From the NCBI GenBank assembly GCA_964645125.1, contig CAZXZC010000015.1, positions 1-15,663 on the forward strand: a stretch of 15,663 nt of DNA. The letters run 5' to 3'. This DNA comes from JBDKGD01 sp964645125. Lineage in GTDB: Bacteria > Patescibacteriota > Minisyncoccia > UBA6257 > 2-01-FULL-56-20. Shown in pieces: positions 1 to 5,593 of the stretch; position 1 is the first letter of the stretch, and each line of letters opens with the position of its first letter. The notes below the pieces were generated by a model that made no database searches, had not been told where the DNA came from, and was given only the letters and a program-made list of their open reading frames with translations. Position numbers and translations under genes: made by a program.

Positions 1-84
1 ATAGAAATACAAAAGGGGAGTACGTTTTTTGACTATTGGCTACTTGTGGTGAGCGACAGCCGAACCATGCCCTAGTAGCCTAGC
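1..84. other. left-edge spacer without a recognisable gene
   Basis: No open reading frame with a start signal is visible here. It contains the short word CTATTGGCTAC, variants of which recur in spacers near 10761 (minus strand) and 11828. It is probably intergenic. Confidence 0.4.
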
Positions 85-89
85 TAATA

Positions 90-118
90 TTGACACTTAT
101 TAGTATAAATGGCATAAT
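90..118 (+). promoter_or_regulatory. promoter of the 240-aa gene (TTGACA / CATAAT, extended -10)
   Basis: TTGACA at 90-95 and CATAAT at 113-118 are separated by 17 nt. TG at 110-111 just before the -10 adds an extended -10 element. Transcription is predicted to start near 125, giving a leader of about 60 nt. Confidence 0.7.
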
Positions 119-184
119 AAAAATACAAGCAAATCGTGCTTGGATCTGCAGTTTTAACAATGACTCAAAGGAGGTTGGTTGTGT

Positions 185-907
185 ATGGAACAAGCACTCA
201 TAACGAATTGGTTTTTAAATGCCGAACAATGTGGATATTTGGAGTTCCATATTGAGTATCTGCAAGGCGCATATTCAATTCATCCGAGCGCATGTTGTCC
301 GTTGCTTATTGAGTCTGAACAAGACAATGAAGAGTCTTTATATGGACGTATTGAGCTTTCGGAAAATGATAGAGATGTGTGTGGGTTTCTCGGCGCACTT
401 TCAAGCGTATCGAAGTGCTCATCGGAACTTGCCGGAGTCGTTTCTGCGATTCTTGGAATGGGTTTTATGGTGGGGCAATCTGGGTTGGCATGCTTCGGGT
501 GTAATAATAAATACAGTGTACGCCACGCAGCAGATGATTCCATTGAATGGAAAAATCTTCTCTATGAAACACCCTTAGGTCACGCTCAGAATCTTTTGTT
601 ATTAGTAGTTCAAAATCAAAAACAAAAAGGATTAATTCTAGTAACAAACAGAGCGTCACTATGTATTACGGCAGCTGATTATTTTGGAAGCATTGTGTCC
701 GCCGTAAAAATTCCAATGCAGCTCCAATCAAAAAAATTTCGTTTTGGTGTTGGGCTGCTTGGAAATGAACATTTGAATCATTACAGTAGCAATATTGAAA
801 GATTCGTATTCCAAACAATTCCAACCGCAGGATATATGCTTGGAATCGATGTGCGAGTAGTAGTAGATGATGAGCCAAACAATCAAAGGGCCGTCCTGGT
901 TATTTAA
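185..907 (+). CDS. hypothetical protein, 240 aa, no recognised family
   Basis: I do not recognise this protein. The start is the ATG at 185, because AAAGGAGG at 167-174 lies 10 nt upstream; the in-frame TTG at 179 would be only 4 nt from that site. No signal peptide is obvious. The only clearly hydrophobic stretches are around residues 82-102 (a Gly/Ala-rich segment) and 136-142 (LLLLVV), neither a convincing membrane helix. Six of its seven cysteines fall in the first half, two of them in GLACFGC, without a regular metal-binding spacing. The gene is a self-contained unit with its own TTGACA promoter (90-118) and an intrinsic terminator (890-927) that overlaps the stop codon. That layout is shared by the other unrecognised genes here and differs from the housekeeping genes. 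It may be a lineage-specific accessory gene; function unknown. Confidence 0.75.
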   Translation: MEQALITNWFLNAEQCGYLEFHIEYLQGAYSIHPSACCPLLIESEQDNEESLYGRIELSENDRDVCGFLGALSSVSKCSSELAGVVSAILGMGFMVGQSGLACFGCNNKYSVRHAADDSIEWKNLLYETPLGHAQNLLLLVVQNQKQKGLILVTNRASLCITAADYFGSIVSAVKIPMQLQSKKFRFGVGLLGNEHLNHYSSNIERFVFQTIPTAGYMLGIDVRVVVDDEPNNQRAVLVI

Positions 908-927
908 TCCGGGCCGGCTTCTTTTTT
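890..927 (+). terminator. intrinsic terminator of the 240-aa gene
   Basis: GCCGTCCTGG (890-899) pairs with CCGGGCCGGC (909-918) with one mismatch and one G-U pair around a 9-nt loop, followed by TTCTTTTTT (919-927). The stop codon at 905-907 lies in the loop, so the hairpin starts inside the coding region. Confidence 0.7.
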
Positions 928-1138
928 ACCTATATATGTCGTAAAAGATATATTGTGCGACAGGTAAGGTTTTGCAAAGGCTCCTTCTCTTACGTCATAT
1001 CCTGCATGTATTCTATGCGCCCAATCTCCCTCCCCTCCCTCCATATTTTGAATATAAAAATATTTTTAGATTTTATTTTCCAAATAATTTCAATCGTATG
1101 AACATCTTCCCTCAGGTGTCGCAGTGTGGTTCTAATAC
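928..1138. other. spacer between two self-contained genes
   Basis: About 210 nt with no supportable gene. A small inverted pair TGTCG (937-941) / CGACA (957-961) is present, and a pyrimidine-rich stretch runs at 1020-1045. On the minus strand GAAGGAG occurs near 985, but no ORF longer than 15 codons follows it. Confidence 0.5.
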
Positions 1139-1166
1139 TTGACAATTTAATTATAAATGCTATAAA
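1139..1166 (+). promoter_or_regulatory. promoter of the P-loop kinase gene (TTGACA / TATAAA)
   Basis: TTGACA at 1139-1144 and TATAAA at 1161-1166 are 16 nt apart, with TGC at 1158-1160 forming an extended -10. The predicted start of transcription is near 1173, about 42 nt before the ATG. Confidence 0.75.
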
Positions 1167-1214
1167 GCTAATAAGGTTATTTTACATTTTATTTTTTAAG
1201 GAGATTTTTAGCGA

Positions 1215-1631
1215 ATGGAAAATGTAGTCGTTATCGCGCGTGGTGTACCTGGTGCTGGAAAAACCAGCACCCTACTGAAACTTCTGGGAGCACTTGCTTC
1301 TATTGGTATCGCCATCATCCACTCGACTGACGATTATTTTTATGTCGATGGTCAATACCGCTTTGACCCAACTCGGTTGGCGCAATACCACAATCTCAAC
1401 TTCCAGGCATTTTGCCAGAGCCTTTCGGAAGGCATTCCCATTGTGGTATGCGACAATACCAACGTTCAGGAGTGGCAATACCGGCGCTACGTGGAAGCCG
1501 CACAAGAGGCTGGTTACCGGGTGGTGTTTCTGGTTATGCCACATCCAGATCCTGTTGTCGCGGCTAAAAGGAACAAACACAACGTTCCTTTGCGTGTCAT
1601 CGAGGAAATGATTAAAAAATGGGAACCGTAA
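1215..1631 (+). CDS. P-loop kinase, N4BP2-like AAA ATPase domain
   Basis: This 138-aa protein is a small nucleotide-binding kinase-like domain. Walker A is GVPGAGKTS at residues 10-18. It is followed by an Asp pair in HSTDDYF (36-42) and a Walker B-like VVCDNTN (77-83). A C-terminal basic segment AKRNKHNVP (117-125) precedes the helix VIEEMIKKWEP. This order is typical of the N4BP2-like / polynucleotide-kinase-like P-loop family, whose substrates in bacteria are mostly unknown; they may include nucleic acid 5' ends or small molecules. AAGGAG at 1198-1203 sits 11 nt before the ATG and fixes the start. The unit has its own promoter (1139-1166) and terminator (1661-1692) and ends just before murC. 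A zeta-toxin-like role is possible, but no antitoxin gene is adjacent. Confidence 0.85.
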   Translation: MENVVVIARGVPGAGKTSTLLKLLGALASIGIAIIHSTDDYFYVDGQYRFDPTRLAQYHNLNFQAFCQSLSEGIPIVVCDNTNVQEWQYRRYVEAAQEAGYRVVFLVMPHPDPVVAAKRNKHNVPLRVIEEMIKKWEP

Positions 1632-1660
1632 CATCTCTATCTCTCACCAACCTTTCCTTG

Positions 1661-1692
1661 GGGGTCTCAAAATTTGAGACCCCTCGCTTTTT
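1661..1692 (+). terminator. intrinsic terminator of the P-loop kinase gene
   Basis: GGGGTCTC (1661-1668) pairs perfectly with GAGACCCC (1676-1683). The AAAATTT between them could add three more A-T pairs. A T-run follows at 1688-1692. Confidence 0.85.
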
Positions 1693-1709
1693 ATATTGCC
1701 CGACTACTT

Positions 1710-1718
1710 TGCTATCAT
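1710..1718 (+). promoter_or_regulatory. extended -10 box of murC
   Basis: TGCTATCAT ends 9 nt before the murC ATG and no good -35 is visible. Transcription would start at or within a few bases of the ATG, so murC is predicted to be nearly leaderless. No Shine-Dalgarno is present. Confidence 0.5.
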
Positions 1719-1727
1719 TGAATCTAC

Positions 1728-3149
1728 ATGTTTACGCCTAGTTCACCTCGTACAGTTTCTGAAATAATTCAATCCGTCGGCCAGCAAACGAAGGTTCATT
1801 TCATTGGTATTGGTGGTATTGGCGTCAGTGCCCTGGCTCGATGGTTTCTTGCAAAGGGCGCCCACGTATCAGGGTCCGATGGCACTCAAACCGATCTCAT
1901 AAACGACCTTATTGCAGAAGGCATTACTTTTCATAAAGGCCACAATGCCTCCCACGTATCCCCCAGCGCCAACCTCGTGGTGTACAGCAATGCAGTACCC
2001 AAAGATAACCCAGAGCGTGCACGAACAGAAGAATTAGGAATTCCAATCGTCTCATACCCAGAAGTAATAGGTGAGCTTACCCGCAACTACACAACCATTG
2101 CCGTATCAGGCATGCATGGCAAAAGCACCACCACCGCCATGATCTCGTCTATTTTAATTTCAGCAGGACTCGACCCAACGGTCATTGTTGGTGTGAAGCT
2201 CGACCTGCTCGGTGGCAAAAATTTTCGGGCTGGCAAAAGCAACTATTTAATACTCGAAGCCGATGAATACGCCAAAGCGTTTTTACACTACACCCCAACT
2301 ATTTCTATAGTCACAAACCTCGACAGCGAACACTTAGAAATTTACGGCGCACTCAGCAATATCAAAAAATCATTTTTACAATACTTTACCCAAACCATTG
2401 ACGGTGGCGCGCTCATCCTGAACGCCGATAATAAAAATCTTGTTTCACAAAAAAAGAATATTGAGCAGGTGGCCAAGAAAAAAAATCTCCGGGTCGTGTG
2501 GTATTCGGGTAAATCAAAAATTCTAAAAATGCTCAGAAGCGCGGTGCAAGTGCCCGGTGTCCACAACATTCAAAATGCTCATGCCGCCTATTGCGGGGCA
2601 GCAGCCCTCAACATCTCCCCTGCTAAAATAGGAGCGGGACTGAAAAAATACAAAGGCGCGTGGCGGCGCATGGAGCGGCGCGGTTTTTTAAAGACATCAT
2701 TGTCGGCAGGAATAAAAAACGTAGTGGTATTTGATGACTATGCCCACCACCCAACAGAAGTGGCCGCAACTCTGCAGGCATTTCGCGTCACATACCCAAA
2801 GGCAAAAATCGTGTGCGTGTTCCAACCGCACCAAGCCCTACGGGTGTCACTGTTATTTAAAGAATTCATTCATGCCTTTACCCATGCCAATGCAGTAATT
2901 CTTGCTCCTATTTACATTGTCCCTGGTCGCGACCAGGTAGACGCTAAAAAAACATCCGCTGTTCTTGCTCAAAAAGTACATGTCGCCCACCCAAGTCAAT
3001 ACGTAGTATATGAGCCGGAACTCAATGGCTTGCCTCACGCCATTGCACGCGCAATACCCGTAATAACCAAAAAGAAGCAGCAGCAAGTGGTAGTGGTTAT
3101 GATGGGTGCTGGGCCGATTGTAAATGTAACGGCCGCATTGCTTCGCTAG
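1728..3149 (+). CDS. murC: UDP-N-acetylmuramate--L-alanine ligase
   Basis: MurC is the cytoplasmic ATP-dependent ligase that adds L-Ala to UDP-MurNAc, the first step of the peptidoglycan stem peptide. The protein has 473 residues, the usual length. The N-terminal Rossmann domain has HFIGIGGIGVSALAR (24-38). The ATP loop is GMHGKSTTT (128-136), in place of the common GTHGKTTT. Further family motifs are LEADEYAKAF (176-185), TNLDSEHLEIYG (196-207), PGVHNIQNAHAA (276-287) and FDDYAHHPTEV (335-345). Mpl is a related ligase, but the N-terminal motif favours MurC. The ATG at 1728 is preceded by TGCTATCAT and no Shine-Dalgarno. The gene stands alone here; the other mur genes are not in the window. 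Confidence 0.93.
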   Translation: MFTPSSPRTVSEIIQSVGQQTKVHFIGIGGIGVSALARWFLAKGAHVSGSDGTQTDLINDLIAEGITFHKGHNASHVSPSANLVVYSNAVPKDNPERARTEELGIPIVSYPEVIGELTRNYTTIAVSGMHGKSTTTAMISSILISAGLDPTVIVGVKLDLLGGKNFRAGKSNYLILEADEYAKAFLHYTPTISIVTNLDSEHLEIYGALSNIKKSFLQYFTQTIDGGALILNADNKNLVSQKKNIEQVAKKKNLRVVWYSGKSKILKMLRSAVQVPGVHNIQNAHAAYCGAAALNISPAKIGAGLKKYKGAWRRMERRGFLKTSLSAGIKNVVVFDDYAHHPTEVAATLQAFRVTYPKAKIVCVFQPHQALRVSLLFKEFIHAFTHANAVILAPIYIVPGRDQVDAKKTSAVLAQKVHVAHPSQYVVYEPELNGLPHAIARAIPVITKKKQQQVVVVMMGAGPIVNVTAALLR

Positions 3150-3167
3150 TGTATTGACTGGTACAAT
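3138..3167 (+). promoter_or_regulatory. promoter at the murC 3' end (TTGCTT / TACAAT, extended -10)
   Basis: TTGCTT at 3138-3143 and TACAAT at 3162-3167 are 18 nt apart, with TGG at 3159-3161 before the -10. The -35 lies inside the last codons of murC. Transcription would start near 3174, just before the first hairpin of the downstream unit. Confidence 0.55.
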
Positions 3168-3175
3168 ACACACAA

Positions 3176-3202
3176 CCGCCAGCAGATTTCACATCTGCGC
3201 GG
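3176..3202 (+). other. 5' hairpin of a short structured transcript, or murC terminator stem
   Basis: CCGC (3176-3179) and GCAGAT (3182-3187) pair with ATCTGC (3193-3198) and GCGG (3199-3202): 10 bp with a 2-nt bulge and a 5-nt loop. ATTTTAG follows, a weak T-run, so it might stop some murC read-through. The stem begins about where the promoter at 3138-3167 predicts the RNA 5' end. Confidence 0.5.
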
Positions 3203-3228
3203 ATTTTAGCAAAGGAGAAACCACCAGT

Positions 3229-3285
3229 ATGACTTACGTATCTTGCGTTCAAGACACTGCATGCAAAGAAACATTTCAAGTTTGA
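3229..3285 (+). CDS. predicted 18-residue peptide MTYVSCVQDTACKETFQV
   Basis: A short ORF starts at ATG 3229 with AAAGGAG at 3211-3217, 11 nt upstream, among the best Shine-Dalgarno sites in the window. It ends at TGA 3283-3285. The peptide has two Cys (residues 6 and 12) and matches nothing I recognise. It has its own promoter (3138-3167), a stem at the RNA 5' end and a terminator (3362-3415), and no other ORF lies in the unit, so either the peptide or the RNA is the product. Right after the stop codon, 3285-3298 reads AAGGGGGGTGATCC. The ORF could be a leader peptide, a very small protein, or a chance ORF in a non-coding RNA. Translation is inferred only from the Shine-Dalgarno. Confidence 0.45.
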   Translation: MTYVSCVQDTACKETFQV

Positions 3286-3361
3286 AGGGGGGTGATCCTA
3301 AATATCTTGATGGGCTAAAACCCCATCTTCTGCACACTTTATAAAATATTTTTTCGGCCCA

Positions 3362-3415
3362 GCCCCGCGGCCCATGTTTGAAGAAAGCAAACATAAGCGG
3401 GGCATTTCATTTTTT
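3362..3415 (+). terminator. nested-hairpin intrinsic terminator of the short transcript
   Basis: Outer stem GCCCCGC (3362-3368) pairs with GCGGGGC (3397-3403). An inner perfect stem ATGTTTG (3374-3380) / CAAACAT (3388-3394) has a 7-nt loop. ATTTCATTTTTT (3404-3415) follows. Confidence 0.7.
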
Positions 3416-3462
3416 AGCAAGAATTTCTAGTGTTTTTTCTATCAGCCATTTACTATGTACTC

Positions 3463-3468
3463 TATACT
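3463..3468 (+). promoter_or_regulatory. -10 box of the nuclease gene (TATACT)
   Basis: TATACT ends 8 nt before the ATG at 3477, with no Shine-Dalgarno and no clear -35. The mRNA would begin at or next to the start codon. Confidence 0.45.
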
Positions 3469-3476
3469 TTTTTTGT

Positions 3477-4253
3477 ATGTTTGAACCACGCATAACACCC
3501 GAGCAATTTAAGGCAGAGAATGGCTACACTATAGACGGTGCGTGGTATCCGCGCGTTACGAAAATAATTTCCATAAAAGCCAAGCCGGTACTCTACAAAT
3601 ACTACGCCCAGGTTGGCGGCTACGAAAAAGGCCAAGCCATCGCCGAGGCTTCCGCGCGCGAAGGTACGTTGGTACACGAAGTCGTGCAGGCGGCCATGCT
3701 TGGGGGCACGCCGGAAGTCCCCGACTCCATTAAGCCTTCGTATGATGCGTATATTGAATTCGCCAACTCCAACAACATCAAAACCCAAAAAGACTACATC
3801 GAACGGCGCTTCTTGCATAGCGTGCACCGCTACGCCGGGACCATTGACGCGCTTGCTGAAATAGGCGGTAAATTTGGAGTGCTTGATATCAAAACATCCC
3901 AGGGCATCTACCGTGACTACAACCTCCAAACCGCAGCGTACATGGACCCGTTGCAAAGTGAATTCGAAAATCTCCAAACCCGCTGGATCCTACGCATAGA
4001 TCAAAAACAAAAATGCGAAAAATGCGCCGGTACTCGCCGCACCAAGGGCGGCCGTGAGAACATTAAAAGTGCTCCTAATAAATATGCTTTGTTTATGCGC
4101 TGTTTCCCCCACCAGTGGACTGCTCCCCAAGGCATTGTAGAGCTCGAAGAATTCCCTGACTGGCGCGATGATTTCGAAACCTTTTTAGCCGCCAAAAAAC
4201 TCTGGGAATGGGAAAACAAGGACATGCTGAAAAAGATTGAATACTTGACATAA
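3477..4253 (+). CDS. PD-(D/E)XK superfamily nuclease (RecB/Cas4-like fold)
   Basis: This 258-aa protein shows the ordered motifs of RecB-type PD-(D/E)XK nucleases: a His in REGTLVHEVV (61-70), an Asp in YAGTIDALAEI (119-129), the D-x-K core in GVLDIKTSQG (134-143; Asp137, Lys139), and the Gln motif NLQTAAYM (149-156). These residues would bind the metal ions that drive cleavage of DNA ends. CEKC (180-183) is a lone CxxC; with no further Cys cluster, a Cas4-type iron-sulfur site is unlikely. The reading frame is open back to 3378, but the ATG at 3477 is preferred: TATACT lies 8 nt before it, and the upstream part overlaps the preceding terminator. No CRISPR or phage genes are nearby, so the role is probably DNA repair or DNA-end processing. 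The stop codon overlaps the next gene's -35 box. Confidence 0.8.
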   Translation: MFEPRITPEQFKAENGYTIDGAWYPRVTKIISIKAKPVLYKYYAQVGGYEKGQAIAEASAREGTLVHEVVQAAMLGGTPEVPDSIKPSYDAYIEFANSNNIKTQKDYIERRFLHSVHRYAGTIDALAEIGGKFGVLDIKTSQGIYRDYNLQTAAYMDPLQSEFENLQTRWILRIDQKQKCEKCAGTRRTKGGRENIKSAPNKYALFMRCFPHQWTAPQGIVELEEFPDWRDDFETFLAAKKLWEWENKDMLKKIEYLT

Positions 4254-4273
4254 TAATTAATACAAGGTATAAA
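4245..4273 (+). promoter_or_regulatory. promoter of the 168-aa gene (TTGACA / TATAAA)
   Basis: A perfect TTGACA at 4245-4250 and TATAAA at 4268-4273 are exactly 17 nt apart. The -35 overlaps the last codons of the nuclease gene. Transcription is predicted to start near 4280. Confidence 0.75.
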
Positions 4274-4286
4274 AAGAGGAGTTGCT

Positions 4287-4343
4287 GTGACATTAGCATC
4301 TGGTTTTACCAGAAATCCCTTGACAGGAGATTGGTTAGTATGA
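4287..4343 (+). CDS. possible 18-residue leader peptide MTLASGFTRNPLTGDWLV
   Basis: An ORF starting at GTG 4287 ends at TGA 4341-4343, which overlaps the ATG (4340-4342) of the next gene, the classic arrangement for translational coupling. AGAGGAG at 4275-4281 lies 5 nt upstream. However, the promoter at 4245-4273 predicts an RNA start near 4280, which would remove most of that Shine-Dalgarno. The ORF is therefore tentative. Confidence 0.25.
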   Translation: MTLASGFTRNPLTGDWLV

Positions 4344-4846
4344 AGACTTCGAAGATCTCATTGAGTTATTCAGTGCTTGTTGGGTTGCGCGCTTTGCAGG
4401 AAGCAATGGAAAGATTGCTTGAAAAAAAACTAATTCTTGACATTGTAGACATTCAGTTTTCTGAAGAAAATGTCACTGAGAAAACACTCTGGTTTGACTG
4501 CGTTTTCTCTTATACAGAGGGTGTCGGAACAACTGAACCAGAAAAGGTGTGTTGCATCCTCTATAAAGATAAGTATGGATGGAGGCCAAAAGAGGTTTTG
4601 ATTGTTTGTCCGCTTGCGGTGTATCGATTTGAATGGAAGGTTGCAGAAACTCGTAAATCAGAGATAGCAAATCAACAAGAAATCCACTTAAGTCCAAAAT
4701 CTCAATGGCAAAAAGATGACTGTCTTTGGTGTAGCCAAGACTCAACAATTGAGGCAGTTTTTAATAATGCCCGAGTTCGTTGTTGTGTCAACGGTAAGTG
4801 CAAGATACGGTCAGCCAAGTTGGCCTATTCTTTCCCTAATCCCTAG
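4340..4846 (+). CDS. hypothetical protein with Cys pairs, 168 aa
   Basis: I do not recognise this protein. The ATG at 4340 is chosen because AGGAGA (4325-4330) lies 9 nt upstream; a TTG at 4331 would directly abut that site. The N-terminal half holds an amphipathic helix (about residues 13-32) followed by alternating beta-like segments. Cysteines include CC in VCCILYKD, CLWC in KDDCLWCSQD, and CC then C in VRCCVNGKC near the C terminus. The CxxC ... CCx4C series could bind a metal. No membrane helix or signal peptide is visible. The gene is a self-contained unit with its own promoter (4245-4273) and a strong terminator (4869-4899), like the other unrecognised genes here. Confidence 0.7.
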   Translation: MKTSKISLSYSVLVGLRALQEAMERLLEKKLILDIVDIQFSEENVTEKTLWFDCVFSYTEGVGTTEPEKVCCILYKDKYGWRPKEVLIVCPLAVYRFEWKVAETRKSEIANQQEIHLSPKSQWQKDDCLWCSQDSTIEAVFNNARVRCCVNGKCKIRSAKLAYSFPNP

Positions 4847-4868
4847 TAACCTCTATCCTAATAAAACC

Positions 4869-4899
4869 TCCGCTGGCACTCCCCTGCCAGCGGATTTTT
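4869..4899 (+). terminator. intrinsic terminator of the 168-aa gene
   Basis: A perfect 10-bp stem TCCGCTGGCA (4869-4878) / TGCCAGCGGA (4885-4894) with a 6-nt loop is followed by TTTTT (4895-4899). Confidence 0.9.
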
Positions 4900-4920
4900 G
4901 TTATCAAGTTCTATTTTTCT

Positions 4921-5024
4921 TGTCATTACCCACCTGCCTGCCGGTAGGCAGGACTCGATTGGGTAATCCAGAATGTATAATGGACTAAATTACCTGGATC
5001 CTCGGGTTAAGCCCAAGGATGACA
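4921..5024. repeat. composite inverted-repeat element with TGTCAT/ATGACA ends
   Basis: The element starts TGTCAT and ends ATGACA. Inside are ATTACCCA (4925-4932) with TGGGTAAT (4960-4967) and, between them, the near-perfect 20-bp palindrome CCTGCCTGCCGGTAGGCAGG (4933-4952). A second stem ATCCTCGGG (4998-5006) / CCCAAGGAT (5012-5020) has one mismatch. Related ends occur at 9160-9336 and 11640-11686. It lies in the spacer between convergent genes. Confidence 0.6.
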
Positions 5025-5079
5025 GAATGAGTACTTCCTCCATACTAAATACTGTATACTCAATACTTACTATTCCCCC
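5025..5079. repeat. low-complexity spacer of ATACT-type words
   Basis: The stretch reads as permuted short words (ATACTAAATACT, TATACTCAATACT). A similar run lies at 3450-3468, where one word serves as the nuclease gene -10 box. No gene is visible on the plus strand. Confidence 0.4.
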
Positions 5080-5268
5080 CTATTGGCCAGTACCGCACTT
5101 CTCAATCACAATTGGGGCGTGGACGAACTGGGAATGGGCCACATACCCGAGTTCAAAGCTTAAAAACGAAGCCAAAAACACCACAAGTCCCAAAAGAATG
5201 GGCTGCCTATACCTCAGGTACAATGAGCGAAAAACGCCCAAAAACGCTGAAAAAGAAAGGTTTGACAT
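5080..5268 (-). CDS. small single-pass membrane protein, 62 aa
   Basis: The protein has a basic segment RSLYLRYRQ (14-22), one hydrophobic helix from about residue 23 to 44 (ILLGLVVFLASFLSFELGY), and a short tail ending PIVIEKCGTGQ. Short proteins with one helix and a P-I-x-I-E-K-C type tail occur in Parcubacteria genomes as far as I recall, but I cannot give a function. The start is ATG at 5268, with no clear Shine-Dalgarno. A TATAAT (5291-5286, minus strand) lies 17 nt before the start codon with a poor -35, so the leader would be short. The start codon overlaps the -35 box of the divergent rpmA promoter. It is short enough that it could be a remnant of a longer gene. Confidence 0.55.
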   Translation of the reverse strand: MSNLSFSAFLGVFRSLYLRYRQPILLGLVVFLASFLSFELGYVAHSQFVHAPIVIEKCGTGQ

Positions 5269-5290
5269 AACAGGTAATATTTCTTATTAT
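5262..5290 (+). promoter_or_regulatory. rpmA promoter (TTGACA / TATTAT)
   Basis: TTGACA at 5262-5267 and TATTAT at 5285-5290 are 17 nt apart. Transcription near 5297 would give an 18-nt leader without an evident Shine-Dalgarno. The -10 region overlaps a minus-strand TATAAT (5291-5286) and the -35 overlaps the start codon of the divergent small gene. Confidence 0.65.
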
Positions 5291-5314
5291 ATACCTACTT
5301 ATTTCTCGTAAGCC

Positions 5315-5593
5315 ATGGCACATACCAAATCCCTAGGAACTAGTAAAAACGGACGAGATTCAGCTGCAAAGCGACTCGGCGTTAAATTGCACGATGGCCA
5401 AAAAGTGGCAACCGGCAACATTATTATTCGCCAACGAGGCAGCAAATACTTGGCAGGCGCAAATGTGCGCATCGGCGCAGACGACACATTGTATGCGGCC
5501 ACTTCTGGCATTATAAAGTTTTCACGAGTGAGCAAAACTCGCTTTGACGGCACGCGCCGTGTAGCTACTTCTGTGGCTGTACTCGCACAGTAA
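5315..5593 (+). CDS. rpmA: 50S ribosomal protein L27 (bL27)
   Basis: bL27 is a large-subunit ribosomal protein whose N-terminal tail reaches the peptidyl transferase centre. The 92-aa sequence has the signature MAHTKSLGTSKNGRDSAAKR at 1-20, then LGVKLHDGQKVATGNIIIRQ and RGSKYLAGANVRIGADDTLY. The N terminus begins directly with MAH, so there is no cleavable extension like that of Firmicutes L27. Length is normal. The gene has its own promoter (5262-5290). It is not next to rplU (L21), its usual partner. Its last 29 nt overlap the end of rplI on the opposite strand, and a hairpin that could end its transcript lies inside rplI (5639-5660). Confidence 0.97.
   Translation: MAHTKSLGTSKNGRDSAAKRLGVKLHDGQKVATGNIIIRQRGSKYLAGANVRIGADDTLYAATSGIIKFSRVSKTRFDGTRRVATSVAVLAQ

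Larger units (their letters stand above)
3174..3415 (+). ncRNA. putative stand-alone structured transcript of about 240 nt
   Basis: Between murC and the nuclease gene lies a complete transcription unit: extended -10 promoter, 5' hairpin (3176-3202), Shine-Dalgarno and 18-codon ORF (3211-3285), a 14-nt segment complementary to the usual 16S rRNA 3' end (3285-3298), a small hairpin GATGGG/CCCATC (3309-3314 with 3322-3327), and a nested terminator hairpin. The downstream nuclease gene has its own -10 box, so this need not be its leader. It does not resemble 4.5S RNA, 6S RNA, RNase P RNA or tmRNA. It is called from signals, not from a known family. Confidence 0.4.

Noticed and set aside
179..184. 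TTG start for the first gene, adding two residues
   Set aside because: It lies only 4 nt from AAAGGAGG; ATG 185 is at a normal distance.
160..255. A 31-codon ORF from ATG 160 (MTQRRLVVYG...)
   Set aside because: No Shine-Dalgarno precedes it and it contains the ribosome site of the 240-aa gene.
3291..3317. A GTG-started 8-codon ORF after AAGGGGGGTGATCC
   Set aside because: Its start is inside the supposed ribosome site and the ORF is too short to support.
3283..3321. Recoding of TGA as glycine, as in Gracilibacteria and Absconditabacteria
   Set aside because: All long genes are intact with GGN glycine and without in-frame TGA, so the alternative code is not supported.
3138..3415. Known RNA such as tmRNA, 4.5S RNA, 6S RNA or a metabolite riboswitch
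   Set aside because: No conserved core of any of these families is recognisable by eye, and no matching gene lies downstream.
3378..3476. N-terminal extension of the nuclease from a TTG at 3378
   Set aside because: It overlaps the terminator hairpin at 3362-3415, and a -10 box lies just before ATG 3477.
4716..5311. Plus-strand ORFs across 4716-4988 and 4973-5311
   Set aside because: They run through the terminator at 4869-4899 and the repeat element, have no start signals and read as low-quality protein.
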